A stretch of DNA of 64,000 nucleotides. Source: Pomphorhynchus laevis. Taxonomy: Eukaryota; Acanthocephala; Palaeacanthocephala; Echinorhynchida; Pomphorhynchidae. Below are positions 55,833 to 64,000 of this stretch, piece by piece. The position numbers were made by a program, and so were the translations under genes. Under the pieces are notes generated by a model. That model saw nothing but the letters and a program-made list of their open reading frames with translations. It was not told the DNA's origin and searched no databases. The DNA is taken from NCBI GenBank assembly GCA_012934845.2, contig WNNJ02000861.1, positions 172,205 to 236,204 on the forward strand. The letters run 5' to 3'. Position 1 is the first letter of the stretch. Every line of letters starts with the position of its first letter.

Positions 55833-57148
55833 TTACAAGGGGGAGAGATTAGACGTCATCGAATTTTTTGGCCTTGTGTGTACAACGTGAAAATTTCCGT
55901 TGATTTGACGTATAGATAAGGACGACTCGCCGTTTGTTTCACGTCGATGTTTCTCAATGCGAGCTAAATTGAGATGGGCAATATCAGAAGAGGAGCGGTC
56001 AAGAAAGATACGGCAAGTAGATGAAGTGATAAGAACTTTGAAACGTTGGGAGAGTACCGAAGAGGCATGTGAACTATGTCGGAAAACGATTTTTAAGGGT
56101 GGACGACTGAGATGATTGGGTTTAGTGGATTTGTTTAAACGAATAAAGGATACAGGAGCGATATTATTGAAGAGGGATGGGTTATCATCAGGAAGAATGG
56201 TTGCTAGGATAGACCTGAAAGCTGATACATCATCATCGAGGCGAGATTGTAGCGAAGCAGATTCGGAAAGCTTTAAGTTTGATATGATTGTACAGCGATC
56301 GCGCGAAGGAAAGGATTTCGTGGAAGTGGTGGACGGACTGAGCTGGTATGAGTCGAGGCAGATGAGCATATATAAGTGAAAATGACAGGGGTGCTTGATA
56401 GAGAATTAATATTGGTTGGAGCAAGTGTGACAGGAGCGTGGTGTTGAATCGGTTGATCAGAGATGTGACTAGAGGTGATTTTAAATGAAGGATGTAAATT
56501 ATTTGGAAGTGTTACGTGGGAGGTATAGTAAGGAGAATTAAGATAGTTTGGGGCATGAGTGACAGGAATGGAGTGTTGAATCACTTGATCGGAAATGCTA
56601 CTGGAAATGATTTTGATGGAAGGATGTAAATTATTGAGAAGTGATACGAGGGAGGTCGAGTAAGAAGTACGTGAAGAGAATAAAGAAGTTTGAGATTTAT
56701 TTAGATTGGGGGAGGAATAGGAAAGAGGAGGTACGAGATGAAAAGCTTTACCGTTAGCATTGTTAGAATGAGAAAGATTAATGTAAGTTTTGTATGTAGT
56801 TGAACGAGGAGTGTGTGAGAGAGTAGGTTAAATAATGGGATTATAAGATGCGAAGTCAGGTGTTGATGCGAGGGAAACATCCAAAACAGCATTGATCTGA
56901 GTGGTCGTGTGTGATACAGGAGTAGAGGAGCAGGATAACTGTAGTAGTCGTACTGATGTACAAAAACCGCAAGTGAAATGTTTACGTTTATACACCGAGT
57001 GGTCGGATATTTTAACACGAACAAGTGTCCATACATCGCAATCGTTGGAATCGCATCGAACTTCAAAGCTGGTATAACCATCATTGCATTCCGATGTGGA
57101 ATATTCTTGATCAGGAACAGGGATCTGAGATCGCGCGTATTTAGGCAT
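55833..57148 (-). pseudogene. B2 ORF1 remnant
   Basis: The N-terminal Cys cluster (RCDSNDCDVWTLV ... KHFTCGFC, 57060-56960) matches B1 ORF1. A Ser/Pro/Thr-rich linker follows with a doubled segment (NNLHPSFKI and NNLHPSIKI at about 56500 and 56625). The C-terminal domain is well kept (SRDRCTIISNL, DVSAFRSILATILP, PVSFIRLNKS, KIVFRHSSHASSVLSQRFKV), ending HTRPKNSM. There are at least two frame changes in the linker. Confidence 0.75.
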
Positions 57149-57193
57149 GACCTTTTATTGATAGATTGAGCTTAATCCGCGAGCGTAGCGAGC

Positions 57194-57331
57194 GGAACTG
57201 ACAGGAATAATTGGCACTGACAGAAATAATTTGGAACTGACAGGAATAATATGGAACTGACAGGAATAATCTGTAACTGACAGGAATAATCTGGAACTGA
57301 CAGCAATAATCTGGAACTGACAGCAATAATT
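57194..57331 (-). repeat. 20 bp minisatellite at B2 5' end
   Basis: Seven units of GGAACTGACAGGAATAATCT with a few substitutions. They end about 45 bp upstream of the B2 ORF1 start, so they may be 5' UTR monomers of the element. Confidence 0.85.
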
Positions 57332-57335
57332 GTAT

Positions 57336-57840
57336 GTATATTATATCCTAAACAATATATATTAATAAATAATATTTATTAGAAAGAACGTAAGGTGTCG
57401 GTATGTTTTGAGCATTAATTGAATATTATGACATAATTTGTGTGAATGGAATTAGTGAAATAGGAATATGATGAATTATCACATTTGAAAGCAAATAATG
57501 CCAGTAAAACTTTGGATAATAATCATTCACTAATCTAAAAGATTAACTGTTGGTTGTATGTTATTTGTAATAGAGACTAGCGGTTTTAAGTAAATAATAA
57601 AAGTATTTTCATCGATGGTACATGATTAGTGCTTGGATACCATACTGAATGGAGAAATTTCGAAAGACGGAACAAATGACCGTCTGATTTAGCCATAACT
57701 GATATGTGATCAAGCATTAATTCAAGACATAATGAGCTGTAGTCAAGTGAGCCAGCATAAAAGAACAAGATGAGTAATACGAAGTTTGTGAAATTCGGTC
57801 TATTCGATATGTAAAATAATCTTGATCGGATTGCCAGATG
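57336..57840. other. AT-rich stretch between B2 and D1
   Basis: No gene is seen. TTGTATGTATATTATATCC at 57327-57345 resembles the B1 5' UTR. Confidence 0.5.
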
Positions 57841-59728
57841 ATATTATTATTATTATCAAGTTCAGACTTAGCCATAAGGCTTTAAGCCGATCACACAATA
57901 CAGAAAAAAGATCAACCAAATGGGTAGGTTAGAAAAGGTGACAAATCAGCCTGGACGTATATCCAACGTCGAACCCTGTTTTTGAAAGCGAGGAAATTGG
58001 TGATGGCAGCGATAGGTTCAGGCAAACTATTCCAAACATCTACTGCCCGTTCAGACAGTCTGTAAAATTTTCGCAGCTTACCCGGTAATTTTTTAAAAAG
58101 CATCTTACAATGGCCTCGCAATCTCGAATTATCTCGAAATCTAACTACACCCAAAGGAAAGCCATCAGCTGAATGTACAATTTTCCAAAGTGTAATCAGA
58201 TCAAGAAAAAGATACCGATACCTCACTGATAAAACGTTCAAACATCTTAATCTTGAAATAAAGCTTCCTTGACAACACATCCGAGAAGCTCGTCTCATTA
58301 CACTTTCCAAGTTATTCAACTCACTCCTGGTCGTTGGAAAGGTTGCCTGTACACAATACTCAAGATGTGGTCTTACTATGGCACAATAAAGTTTGGCGAA
58401 GATTTGCGGCGATAATTTTGCAAAAGTCATTTTTATGCAGTATAAGGCACGTATCGCTTTTAACCGCGCGTGATCACTATTTGCTCTTGTCTTTAGCGAT
58501 TCGTGAATTATCACTCCCAGGTCGGGATGTTCTGAGACTCGCTTGATTGAGTGTCCATTTATTTTGTAATCGAAATGAGTTTTATCTCTACCCAATCTGA
58601 TCCATACACATTTTGTCGCGTTGAGTATCAAGCCAGTGCTATTACACCAAGTCCCGATACGGTTAAGGTCACATTGTAAAAATTCACAATCCGCCTCGTT
58701 TTGGGTTGTTGCCCATATTTTAACATCGTCAGCAAATGCCAGGTGAGGACACTTTAACCTTAGGAGTAGGTCATTCAAAAAGATGATAAAGAGAAGTGGA
58801 CCTAGGACCGTGCCCTGAGGAACACCCGAATGAACACGTCGAGCTGTTGACAAAACTTCATCTAATCGCACAACGAATGATCGATCCTCGAGAAATGTCT
58901 TAATCCAGTTGCAAATTGTCGTAGGTACACCGTAATGACGTAGTAGTGAATCTAAACCAGCATGTGGAACTCTATCAAAGGCCTTAGAGAAATCAAGAAA
59001 TATTATATCAACTGTAAGACCCGAACTAAGAGCAGCTACCCAATGTTCGCGAGCATTCAACAGATTAGTTAGGCACGAGCGACCAGGTCGGAAGCCGTGC
59101 TGAGAATCATCAAGAATTTGATATAAATTTAGATGTTCACGTATTCTCTTCGCAATGAGTCTCTCCATAATTTTAGAAATAACACTGGTAAGACTAATTG
59201 GTCTAAAATCTGAACAAGTTAGTGCCAACTGTTTCTTTGGAATAGGTACAACAATTGCCCTTTTCCAATCATCAGGAATCCACGAATACTGTAAGCTTCG
59301 ATGAAATAGAGACGTAAGGCTTGGAGCAATAATGTGCGACAGAGTACGCAAAAGAAAAGGGGATACACCATCTGGTCCTGCAGAGCCAAAACTATTTAAT
59401 TTATGGAGTTCAGACTGAACTTCAATGACATTAATAGGAGATATTGGTAAGTTAGATTGTAAGTTGGGCGGGTACTGTATCTGGTCAATATTCGATTGCG
59501 AGGATGGAGATACTACAAAACTGCTTGCAAGAGCTTCCACAATAGCCTCCTTGTCAACTACATCACCACTTTCTAAACGTACACAATTAATCGTAGAAGG
59601 TAGGATTCGACGATGTCTAACGTATGCCCAAAAACGTTTAGGTGACCTGTTAATGTCAGAAGCAATACCCTCTTCAAATGTTTTTCTTTTTGAGCGTTTT
59701 AGTTGGTTGCATAGATTGCGAAGAGTTT
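57841..59728 (-). mobile_element. LINE D1, CR1-like, 5' truncated
   Basis: The 3' end on the minus strand is an AGCC-TTAT-GGCT hairpin (57872-57883) followed by (TAA)n (57841-57856). The 5' end stops within the linker between endonuclease and RT, the usual result of incomplete reverse transcription. The RT frame is open. Confidence 0.85.
57912..59726 (-). CDS. D1 reverse transcriptase (ORF2 C-terminal ~605 codons)
   Basis: The frame is open from the truncation point (LRNLCNQLKRSKRKTFEEG, then SPKRFWAYVRHRR) to the stop. RT blocks: DFRPISLTSVISKIMERLIA, HGFRPGRSCLTNLLNAREHW, LDFSKAFDRVPHAGL, SGVPQGTVLGPLLFIIFLND and the catalytic LAFADDVKIWATTQN. The thumb and C-terminal region contains DLGVIIHESLKTR, KLYCAIVRPHLEYCVQATFP and FYRLSERAVDVWNSLPE, all typical of CR1-type elements. 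No ATG of its own is expected since the 5' part is missing; a first GTG lies at 59540. There is no break over 600 codons, so the insertion is young. Confidence 0.88.
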   Translation of the reverse strand, partial: TLRNLCNQLKRSKRKTFEEGIASDINRSPKRFWAYVRHRRILPSTINCVRLESGDVVDKEAIVEALASSFVVSPSSQSNIDQIQYPPNLQSNLPISPINVIEVQSELHKLNSFGSAGPDGVSPFLLRTLSHIIAPSLTSLFHRSLQYSWIPDDWKRAIVVPIPKKQLALTCSDFRPISLTSVISKIMERLIAKRIREHLNLYQILDDSQHGFRPGRSCLTNLLNAREHWVAALSSGLTVDIIFLDFSKAFDRVPHAGLDSLLRHYGVPTTICNWIKTFLEDRSFVVRLDEVLSTARRVHSGVPQGTVLGPLLFIIFLNDLLLRLKCPHLAFADDVKIWATTQNEADCEFLQCDLNRIGTWCNSTGLILNATKCVWIRLGRDKTHFDYKINGHSIKRVSEHPDLGVIIHESLKTRANSDHARLKAIRALYCIKMTFAKLSPQIFAKLYCAIVRPHLEYCVQATFPTTRSELNNLESVMRRASRMCCQGSFISRLRCLNVLSVRYRYLFLDLITLWKIVHSADGFPLGVVRFRDNSRLRGHCKMLFKKLPGKLRKFYRLSERAVDVWNSLPEPIAAITNFLAFKNRVRRWIYVQADLSPFLTYPFG

Positions 59729-59944
59729 AAAATCATATTATTATGATTTTGTTTGTTGTGCTCATCGGAGAATGTTGTCATCATATCTTAACGTAAAGTT
59801 TCATTGATCGTAGCTTTTGTTTAAACGTCATACTCATTAAGCTGCGTCTAATTTCATTTTCCGCATTTTAATTTGTATTTGCGAAAAATAATATTACAAT
59901 TTATTTACCATTCTATCTCGGCTATTTTATTTTTTTAAAAATTA
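59729..59944. other. AT-rich spacer
   Basis: Nothing recognised. Confidence 0.4.
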
Positions 59945-60200
59945 AATTAGTTATTAGTTAAAATTTATCAGTGTCTCTGCTCGTCGTTTTCAACATTAAA
60001 ATTGCGTTGCCGGTTTGCATGGCCTGGCTGATCCTCTAAAAAAACGTCTTTGCGCGAGGCTCGTCGCAGTGGGACGCTTACCGGCTCGTCAAAAAAAACG
60101 GTAGCCCCTCTACCCAAAGCGCTGAGAGTTTTAATACCTATCGGTATGAAATTCATGGCACTGGAAGTGATGGTTTCGTATTTGTGGGGCCATCACACCA
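59945..60200 (-). mobile_element. Family G retroelement 3' end (copy 2)
   Basis: The minus strand reads AMNFIPIGIKTLSALGRGAT, then RRASRKDVFLEDQ and HANRQRNFN, equivalent to the FIPIGIETLGVF end of the 18.96-20.95 kb element and extending a little further toward its C-terminus. The last repeated word CGAAACCATCACTTCCAGTG is partly doubled at 60160-60215. Confidence 0.6.
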
Positions 60201-60215
60201 CTGGATGTAATGGCT

Positions 60216-60882
60216 ATTTTAATTGAATTTTTAAAAACAAAATTTAAAAAATTCGTTTAAAAACATATTTTAAGATGAGTTTACCTTGACATTGGAAAAA
60301 CAAAAATATACAAGTTTTGAAGCATAACTTGTTTTTAGCTATATGCTCTTAGTTGCTTTAGTGCATTGACTGAAAATATAATAAAGTTTAAAATGTTAAC
60401 CTAGTCGCATCTTAAAGCTCATAGTTGAAGAATAAACTAGTTGTGCTAGTTCACACTGTGCATCTGTTTTATTGATCAGTTAAGTGTGCCTAATAGTTAT
60501 TTATTGTAACATTTAAATTGTTTTTGATTAACTTGGAATCATCAAGCTCCTCCTCAAAGAGAGATAAGTTTGATTGTAATGGTGTTCTTCCAGTTTTGTG
60601 ATTAGCCAGATAAATCATATGATCATCATTCATTTTTATTTTTACCTCATTAAAAAGTTTGGTCAATGAAAACGTACTTTTATGAAATAAAAGATCTACC
60701 ATTCAACAACATAAATTGTTCATTCGTAATAGGAAGTCAGAGTCAAAGACTTCTGTATCATTCTGTATGCACGGATTTATCTTAGTTTATTAGCAGTAAG
60801 TATTTGACTTGAAACACCATACTTTATTCGGTATTGCATTACCCGAAAAATTATTAAATTAGTAAAATTCTGCGAACTGATA
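60216..60882. other. Non-coding stretch
   Basis: No gene or family is recognised; a 70-codon minus-strand frame at 60490-60702 has no motif. Confidence 0.45.
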
Positions 60883-61062
60883 GTTGAAATGGTAAAATCT
60901 CTTATGCTGGTAAACTAACGCGTGTGCCACCAACGTACTACGGTAATTGAAAGGCCCAGTAAGATATCGTGATTATGTGGTTGAAATGGTAAAATCTCTT
61001 ATGCTGGTAAACTAACGCGTGTGCCACCAACGTACTACGGTAATTGAAAGGCCCAGTAAGAT
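60883..61062. repeat. 83 bp identical tandem duplication, offset 97 bp
   Basis: 60883-60965 and 60980-61062 are identical (GTTGAAATGGTAAAATCTCT to GGCCCAGTAAGAT). The duplicated sequence belongs to the degraded 5' edge of the following LINE fragment. Confidence 0.92.
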
Positions 61063-61345
61063 GTCGCCTAGAGTACGTCCCCTGGAGCAAATACAGGTTT
61101 CTCAAACCCCTTATCTCGAGATTACCGACCATAGTCCGACTCAACTGGTTCGTATGGGGTGAAAGACCCCGATAGGTTCAGTCGGAACGCGGCGCGCTAG
61201 TGCGGCCAAGGGGCTCATATTCCTCTGAACCTGAGGCCGTGAGAGAGGTGTTGAAGACAGTTAAAGTCGACAACAAGATTTGTGAACATTTTGTTTGTTT
61301 GCTTCTTATCGTTTGTATTATTAAGAAAACCCTTTTATTATATGA
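61063..61345 (+). mobile_element. LINE A7, family-A 3' end fragment
   Basis: The + strand matches the C-terminus of family A ORF2 (words ACCATAGTCCGACTCAACTG, GTGAAAGACCCC, TTCAGTCGGAA.GCGGCG, and the CCTGAGGCCGTGA end), followed by AAACCCTTTTATTATATG as a tail. It is decayed. Confidence 0.75.
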
Positions 61346-61640
61346 TATCGCGGTCACATTGTTTCGAGTAAATTAAACTTACAATTTTAATCTCAATGAT
61401 ATTAAAAGTGATCGAATAAATATGTTCGAGCAAGTGACTGAAACAAAACTAATTATCACAGTATTTTTTAGCAGTGAAAACATTTCACTTGCCAAACAGT
61501 CAAATTTCTTGGGCTCTGGTACTTTGATATAAACGCGTTTTTAATTTTATTATTATTATTCCAATACATACCAAAGCCAAAAGGCTATTCAGGCAGAGTC
61601 CAAAAAAAATAAAACAAAAGCAAATGGTCAGTCAACGTAG

Positions 61641-62240
61641 CTAATTAGGGTATTCCAGTGGTAGTGTTGAATGTCGGCATTGTTCATGTATCCATTTGTA
61701 GCATCGTGATTTAAACGTTCTCAAACTGGAGGCTGCCACGACTTCCTCAGGCAACGAATTCCACATGTTAATTCCTCTTCTTGAGAGTCTATACACTTTT
61801 GGTAATCTGCCAAATCTAAATTTATACAAGACTCTGCTATGTCCCCGCAACTGATCTACCCGCCTAGTGATTACATCGGTGGGATAACCTACCACATCAT
61901 TCGACATATGCCATATACATAGCATTTCCAAGGATATGAACCTCTCACGTACCGACAACATCCCAATACGACTTAGACGTACATAATAGTCAATACCACT
62001 TAAGCCAATACAGAGCCTCGATCCGCGCCTAAGAATAGACTCCAGGTCTAATAGTTCTTGCTTAGTGACAGGGAAACAAGCCTGAATGCAGTACTCCAAG
62101 TGTGGCCTGACGATGGAGATGAATAACCTCTTGAACATGTGACAGCTTAACCTGAGGAATGCATTTTTAATACAATATAACGCCCTAGTAGCTTTACCTA
62201 GAAAGAAGTCGGTGTTCAACTTTGTTTTCAAGGATCTAAG
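61641..62240 (-). CDS. D2 ORF2 C-terminal part
   Basis: About 197 open codons: SLKTKLNTDFFLGKATRALYC, then FISIVRPHLEYCIQACFPVT, LRGHSRVLYKFRF, KVYRLSRRGINMWNSLPEEV and a stop. It aligns with D1 from HESLKTRANSD to the end at about 50% identity, so D1 and D2 are different subfamilies. The frame is cut at its N-terminus by the inversion joint, with no start codon expected. Confidence 0.8.
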   Translation of the reverse strand, partial: LRSLKTKLNTDFFLGKATRALYCIKNAFLRLSCHMFKRLFISIVRPHLEYCIQACFPVTKQELLDLESILRRGSRLCIGLSGIDYYVRLSRIGMLSVRERFISLEMLCIWHMSNDVVGYPTDVITRRVDQLRGHSRVLYKFRFGRLPKVYRLSRRGINMWNSLPEEVVAASSLRTFKSRCYKWIHEQCRHSTLPLEYPN

Positions 62241-62241
62241 T

Positions 62242-64000
62242 TTTCAATTCATAGTTGCTTCGAAACGTTTTGATGTATTTTGTATAACCGAAACATGGCT
62301 ACATTCTGACATTTCGGATGACTGTGTTGCCATCCCTAACTATTTTGTAATACGTTCGGATCGCTCATGTGGTAAACGTGGAGGTGGGGTAGCCGCCTAT
62401 GTGCGAAATAGTCTCCTGGTATCGAATATCTCGGCTTTTCGCGACGATATTGGTTATTCCTTTGAAGGTCTTGCTTTTACACTGGGAAATGGTCAACGAT
62501 CCCGATTCTGCGTCCTTTACCGTTCTCCGTCCTATGAATTAAGATACGACTCTCTTAAATCACATTTGCTGAGTTTATCTTCGTATCCTCTGATTTTGCT
62601 CCTGGGAGACTTCAATATCCCCCAAATAGACTGGAAAAATAGTCATTCACGACCAATTCACGGAATTGGGAAAGTACTGAGTGACTTTCTGTTACTCGAG
62701 ATGCTACTAGTTCAACATATTAAAGAACCTACTTGTGTGACAGGGACGCCTTCTATACTCGATTTGGTCTTTACTAAGTGTTTGGGTGACGTTTCAGGTG
62801 TTCGTTATGACGCACCAATTGGCAATAGCGATCACTGTGTACTCTCCATGCGGCTGTCGCTGTTCAACAGAGCCTCACAAAACTCTAATTTTAAAAAACG
62901 TTGTTGGGTAGGTGTTGATGCTAGTCAACTAGCTGCAAGCTTCCCAAAAAATATCTGTGATAGTCTTCGTATCCACTTCGGTTTGGAGGTTCCTGTAGTC
63001 TTTGATCTGCTCCATGATGAATTGATGCGAATTTCTGATATCTTTGCTCCGCTACGTGCCTGCAAGTTCAAGCATGGACATCCTCCTTGGTTCGACAGAG
63101 AGCTTCTTGATGCTATAAGATCCCGCAACAAATTGTGGCGCGAATTTAGGCGTTCTTCTGCTTCAAAACGTGCCTACATCGACTCTCGGAACTTATGCAA
63201 TCGGCTAAAATTTCAGAAACGCTATTCGTACGAAGATAGTATCGCCAGGGATGCATCTTTGAATCCTAGGAGGTTTTGGTCTTATGTAAGAAACAACAGA
63301 ACACTTGTCGCCACAATTAGCTCAATCCAAACGCCAACTGAAACTTTGACCGATCCGTCTCTAATCGCCCAACATTTAGCTGATGGCTTCTTGGTACAGG
63401 CTTTGACCTCTAACAAACTGCATGACTTTAGTTGGAAGTATGTTCCGGTTGCTCATCGGTGTTGTGTTCGTCCACTCAGAGTGGATGAGGTGTTGAACGA
63501 GGTTATGAAGCTCGATTCGTTTACATCTCCGGGACCAGACAATATCGCCCCCTTCCTCGTCAAATCCCTAGCGAACGAACTGAGCAATGATTTAACTATG
63601 TTTTTCAGATACAGCTTAGACACATCTTGGATTCCTGACAGTTGGAAGTGTGCAATTGTGGTGCCTATTCCCAAAAAGCATCCTGCTAGCTTTTGCGCGG
63701 ACTTTCGGCCCATTAGCTTAACTAGCGTATTCTGCAAACTTTTAGAAAGAATCATTGCTAGTAGAATCAGGGATCATTTGGATCGTAATCACATATTGGT
63801 TGAATCTCAACATGGTTTCAGGATCGGACGTTCATGCCTTACTAACCTACTAACTGCGCGTGAAAAATGGGCTGATGCTCTGGGGGCTGGGTTTCAGGTT
63901 CATACAGTATTCCTTGATTTTTCGAAAGCTTTTGATAGGGTACCACACGACGGCATAGTGTCTTTACTGTATCACTATGGACTTCATTCATATATTTGTG
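62242..64000 (+). CDS. D2 ORF2: APE endonuclease + RT, inverted 5' part, runs off window
   Basis: It is open for about 586 codons to the window edge, with no break. Endonuclease: SKRFDVFCITETW (catalytic Glu), KRGGGVAAYVRN, VLYRSPSYE, ILLLGDFNIPQIDW, SILDLVF and NSDHCVLSM (catalytic Asp-His). Linker: PPWFDRELLDAIRSRNKLW and FWSYVRNNR. RT: SPGPDNIAPFLVKSL, WKCAIVVPIPKK, DFRPISLTSVFCKLLERII, HGFRIGRSCLTNLLTAREKW, LDFSKAFDRVPHDGI. GVPQG and YADD should lie just beyond 64000. The N-terminal Asn block is missing, and the frame continues upstream only into the joint at about 62231-62245. It is intact because young, not because it is expressed from here. Confidence 0.85.

Larger units (their letters stand above)
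53985..57165 (-). mobile_element. LINE B2, near full-length but endonuclease-less
   Basis: The order 5' to 3' is ORF1 with Cys cluster (57148-56828), Ser/Pro linker (56584-56240), C-terminal RNA-binding domain (56369-55833), then directly the post-endonuclease linker and RT (55780-54414) and the C-terminus with hairpin and AAATAAATTATT tail (53985-54450). The whole ~1 kb endonuclease is absent. ORF1 has a few breaks; the RT frame is open for 385 codons. It is older than B1. Confidence 0.85.
61546..64000. mobile_element. LINE D2, CR1-like, with inverted 5' part
   Basis: The 3' part is on the minus strand: (TAA)n at 61546-61560, AGCC-TTTT-GGCT hairpin (61575-61586), C-terminal ORF2 up to 62231-62240. 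The 5' part is on the + strand starting at the same point: endonuclease and RT reading away from the joint and off the window edge at 64000. The two parts meet at the 5'-most end of the inverted segment, the geometry produced by twin priming. Confidence 0.75.

Noticed and set aside
48527-56379. Many plus-strand frames of 60-90 codons across the B1 and B2 region
   Set aside because: They are antisense to well-supported ORF1/ORF2 frames and have Arg/Gly-rich low-complexity products with no motif.

Overview
The window looks like a repeat-rich, AT-rich stretch of an invertebrate animal genome. The reasons are one clear nuclear housekeeping gene (a GPATCH1/TOUGH-type G-patch protein), spliceosomal-type exons with a very short (44 nt) intron, many non-LTR retrotransposons of Jockey/I-like and CR1/L2-like types, and Penelope-like elements with a GIY-YIG endonuclease. 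No rRNA, tRNA, CRISPR array or bacterial-style operon was seen. All product calls come from reading motifs by eye; no database search was possible. The letters A to H for repeat families are local labels.

Layout. 1-4.1 kb: a ~47-60 bp minisatellite, AT-rich DNA with a poly(A)-only insertion, a duplicated 135 bp segment, and one candidate Ser/Arg-rich exon (1899-2204). 4.1-5.5 kb: a decayed Penelope-like element between inverted terminal copies that carry a hammerhead-like core. 6.4-7.2 kb: a LINE 3' end (family E) with an inverted partner at 26.8-27.4 kb. 7.3-21.2 kb: a tandemly duplicated unit ('R'). It encodes the C-terminal exons of a small single-pass membrane protein on the + strand and, convergently, a second hydrophobic frame on the - strand. 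The best copy is at 17.75-18.26 kb. Copy 2 is split by two family-A LINEs (A1 -, A2 +), each with its own target-site duplication. A decayed RT element of an unassigned clade (family G, 18.96-20.95 kb) and LINE A3 also lie in this cluster.

23.5-36.9 kb: AT-rich DNA with dead pieces of family A, a diverged B-type LINE (C1, 27.4-29.9 kb) with a 12 bp minisatellite between its ORF1 and ORF2 parts, a second Penelope-like RT (30.0-31.8 kb) and LINE A4. 36.9-38.6 kb: the intact GPATCH1-like gene on the - strand. 38.6-48.3 kb: a fold-back repeat, LINE A5, several decayed CR1/L2-like pieces and a palindromic Penelope terminal repeat. 48.3-57.3 kb: LINE B1 with both ORFs open, two short 3' fragments, and B2, a near full-length copy lacking its endonuclease. 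57.8-64 kb: a CR1-like family (D). D1 has an open RT frame. D2 has an inverted 5' part joined head-to-head to its 3' part and runs off the window.

The B1 ORF1/ORF2 pair and the D1/D2 reading frames look young. A1 is nearly intact. Most other elements are old. The most interesting candidate for something undescribed is the R gene family: conserved exon phases, an invariant intron length, protein-level conservation between diverged copies, and a convergent partner frame whose stop lies 30 bp away.
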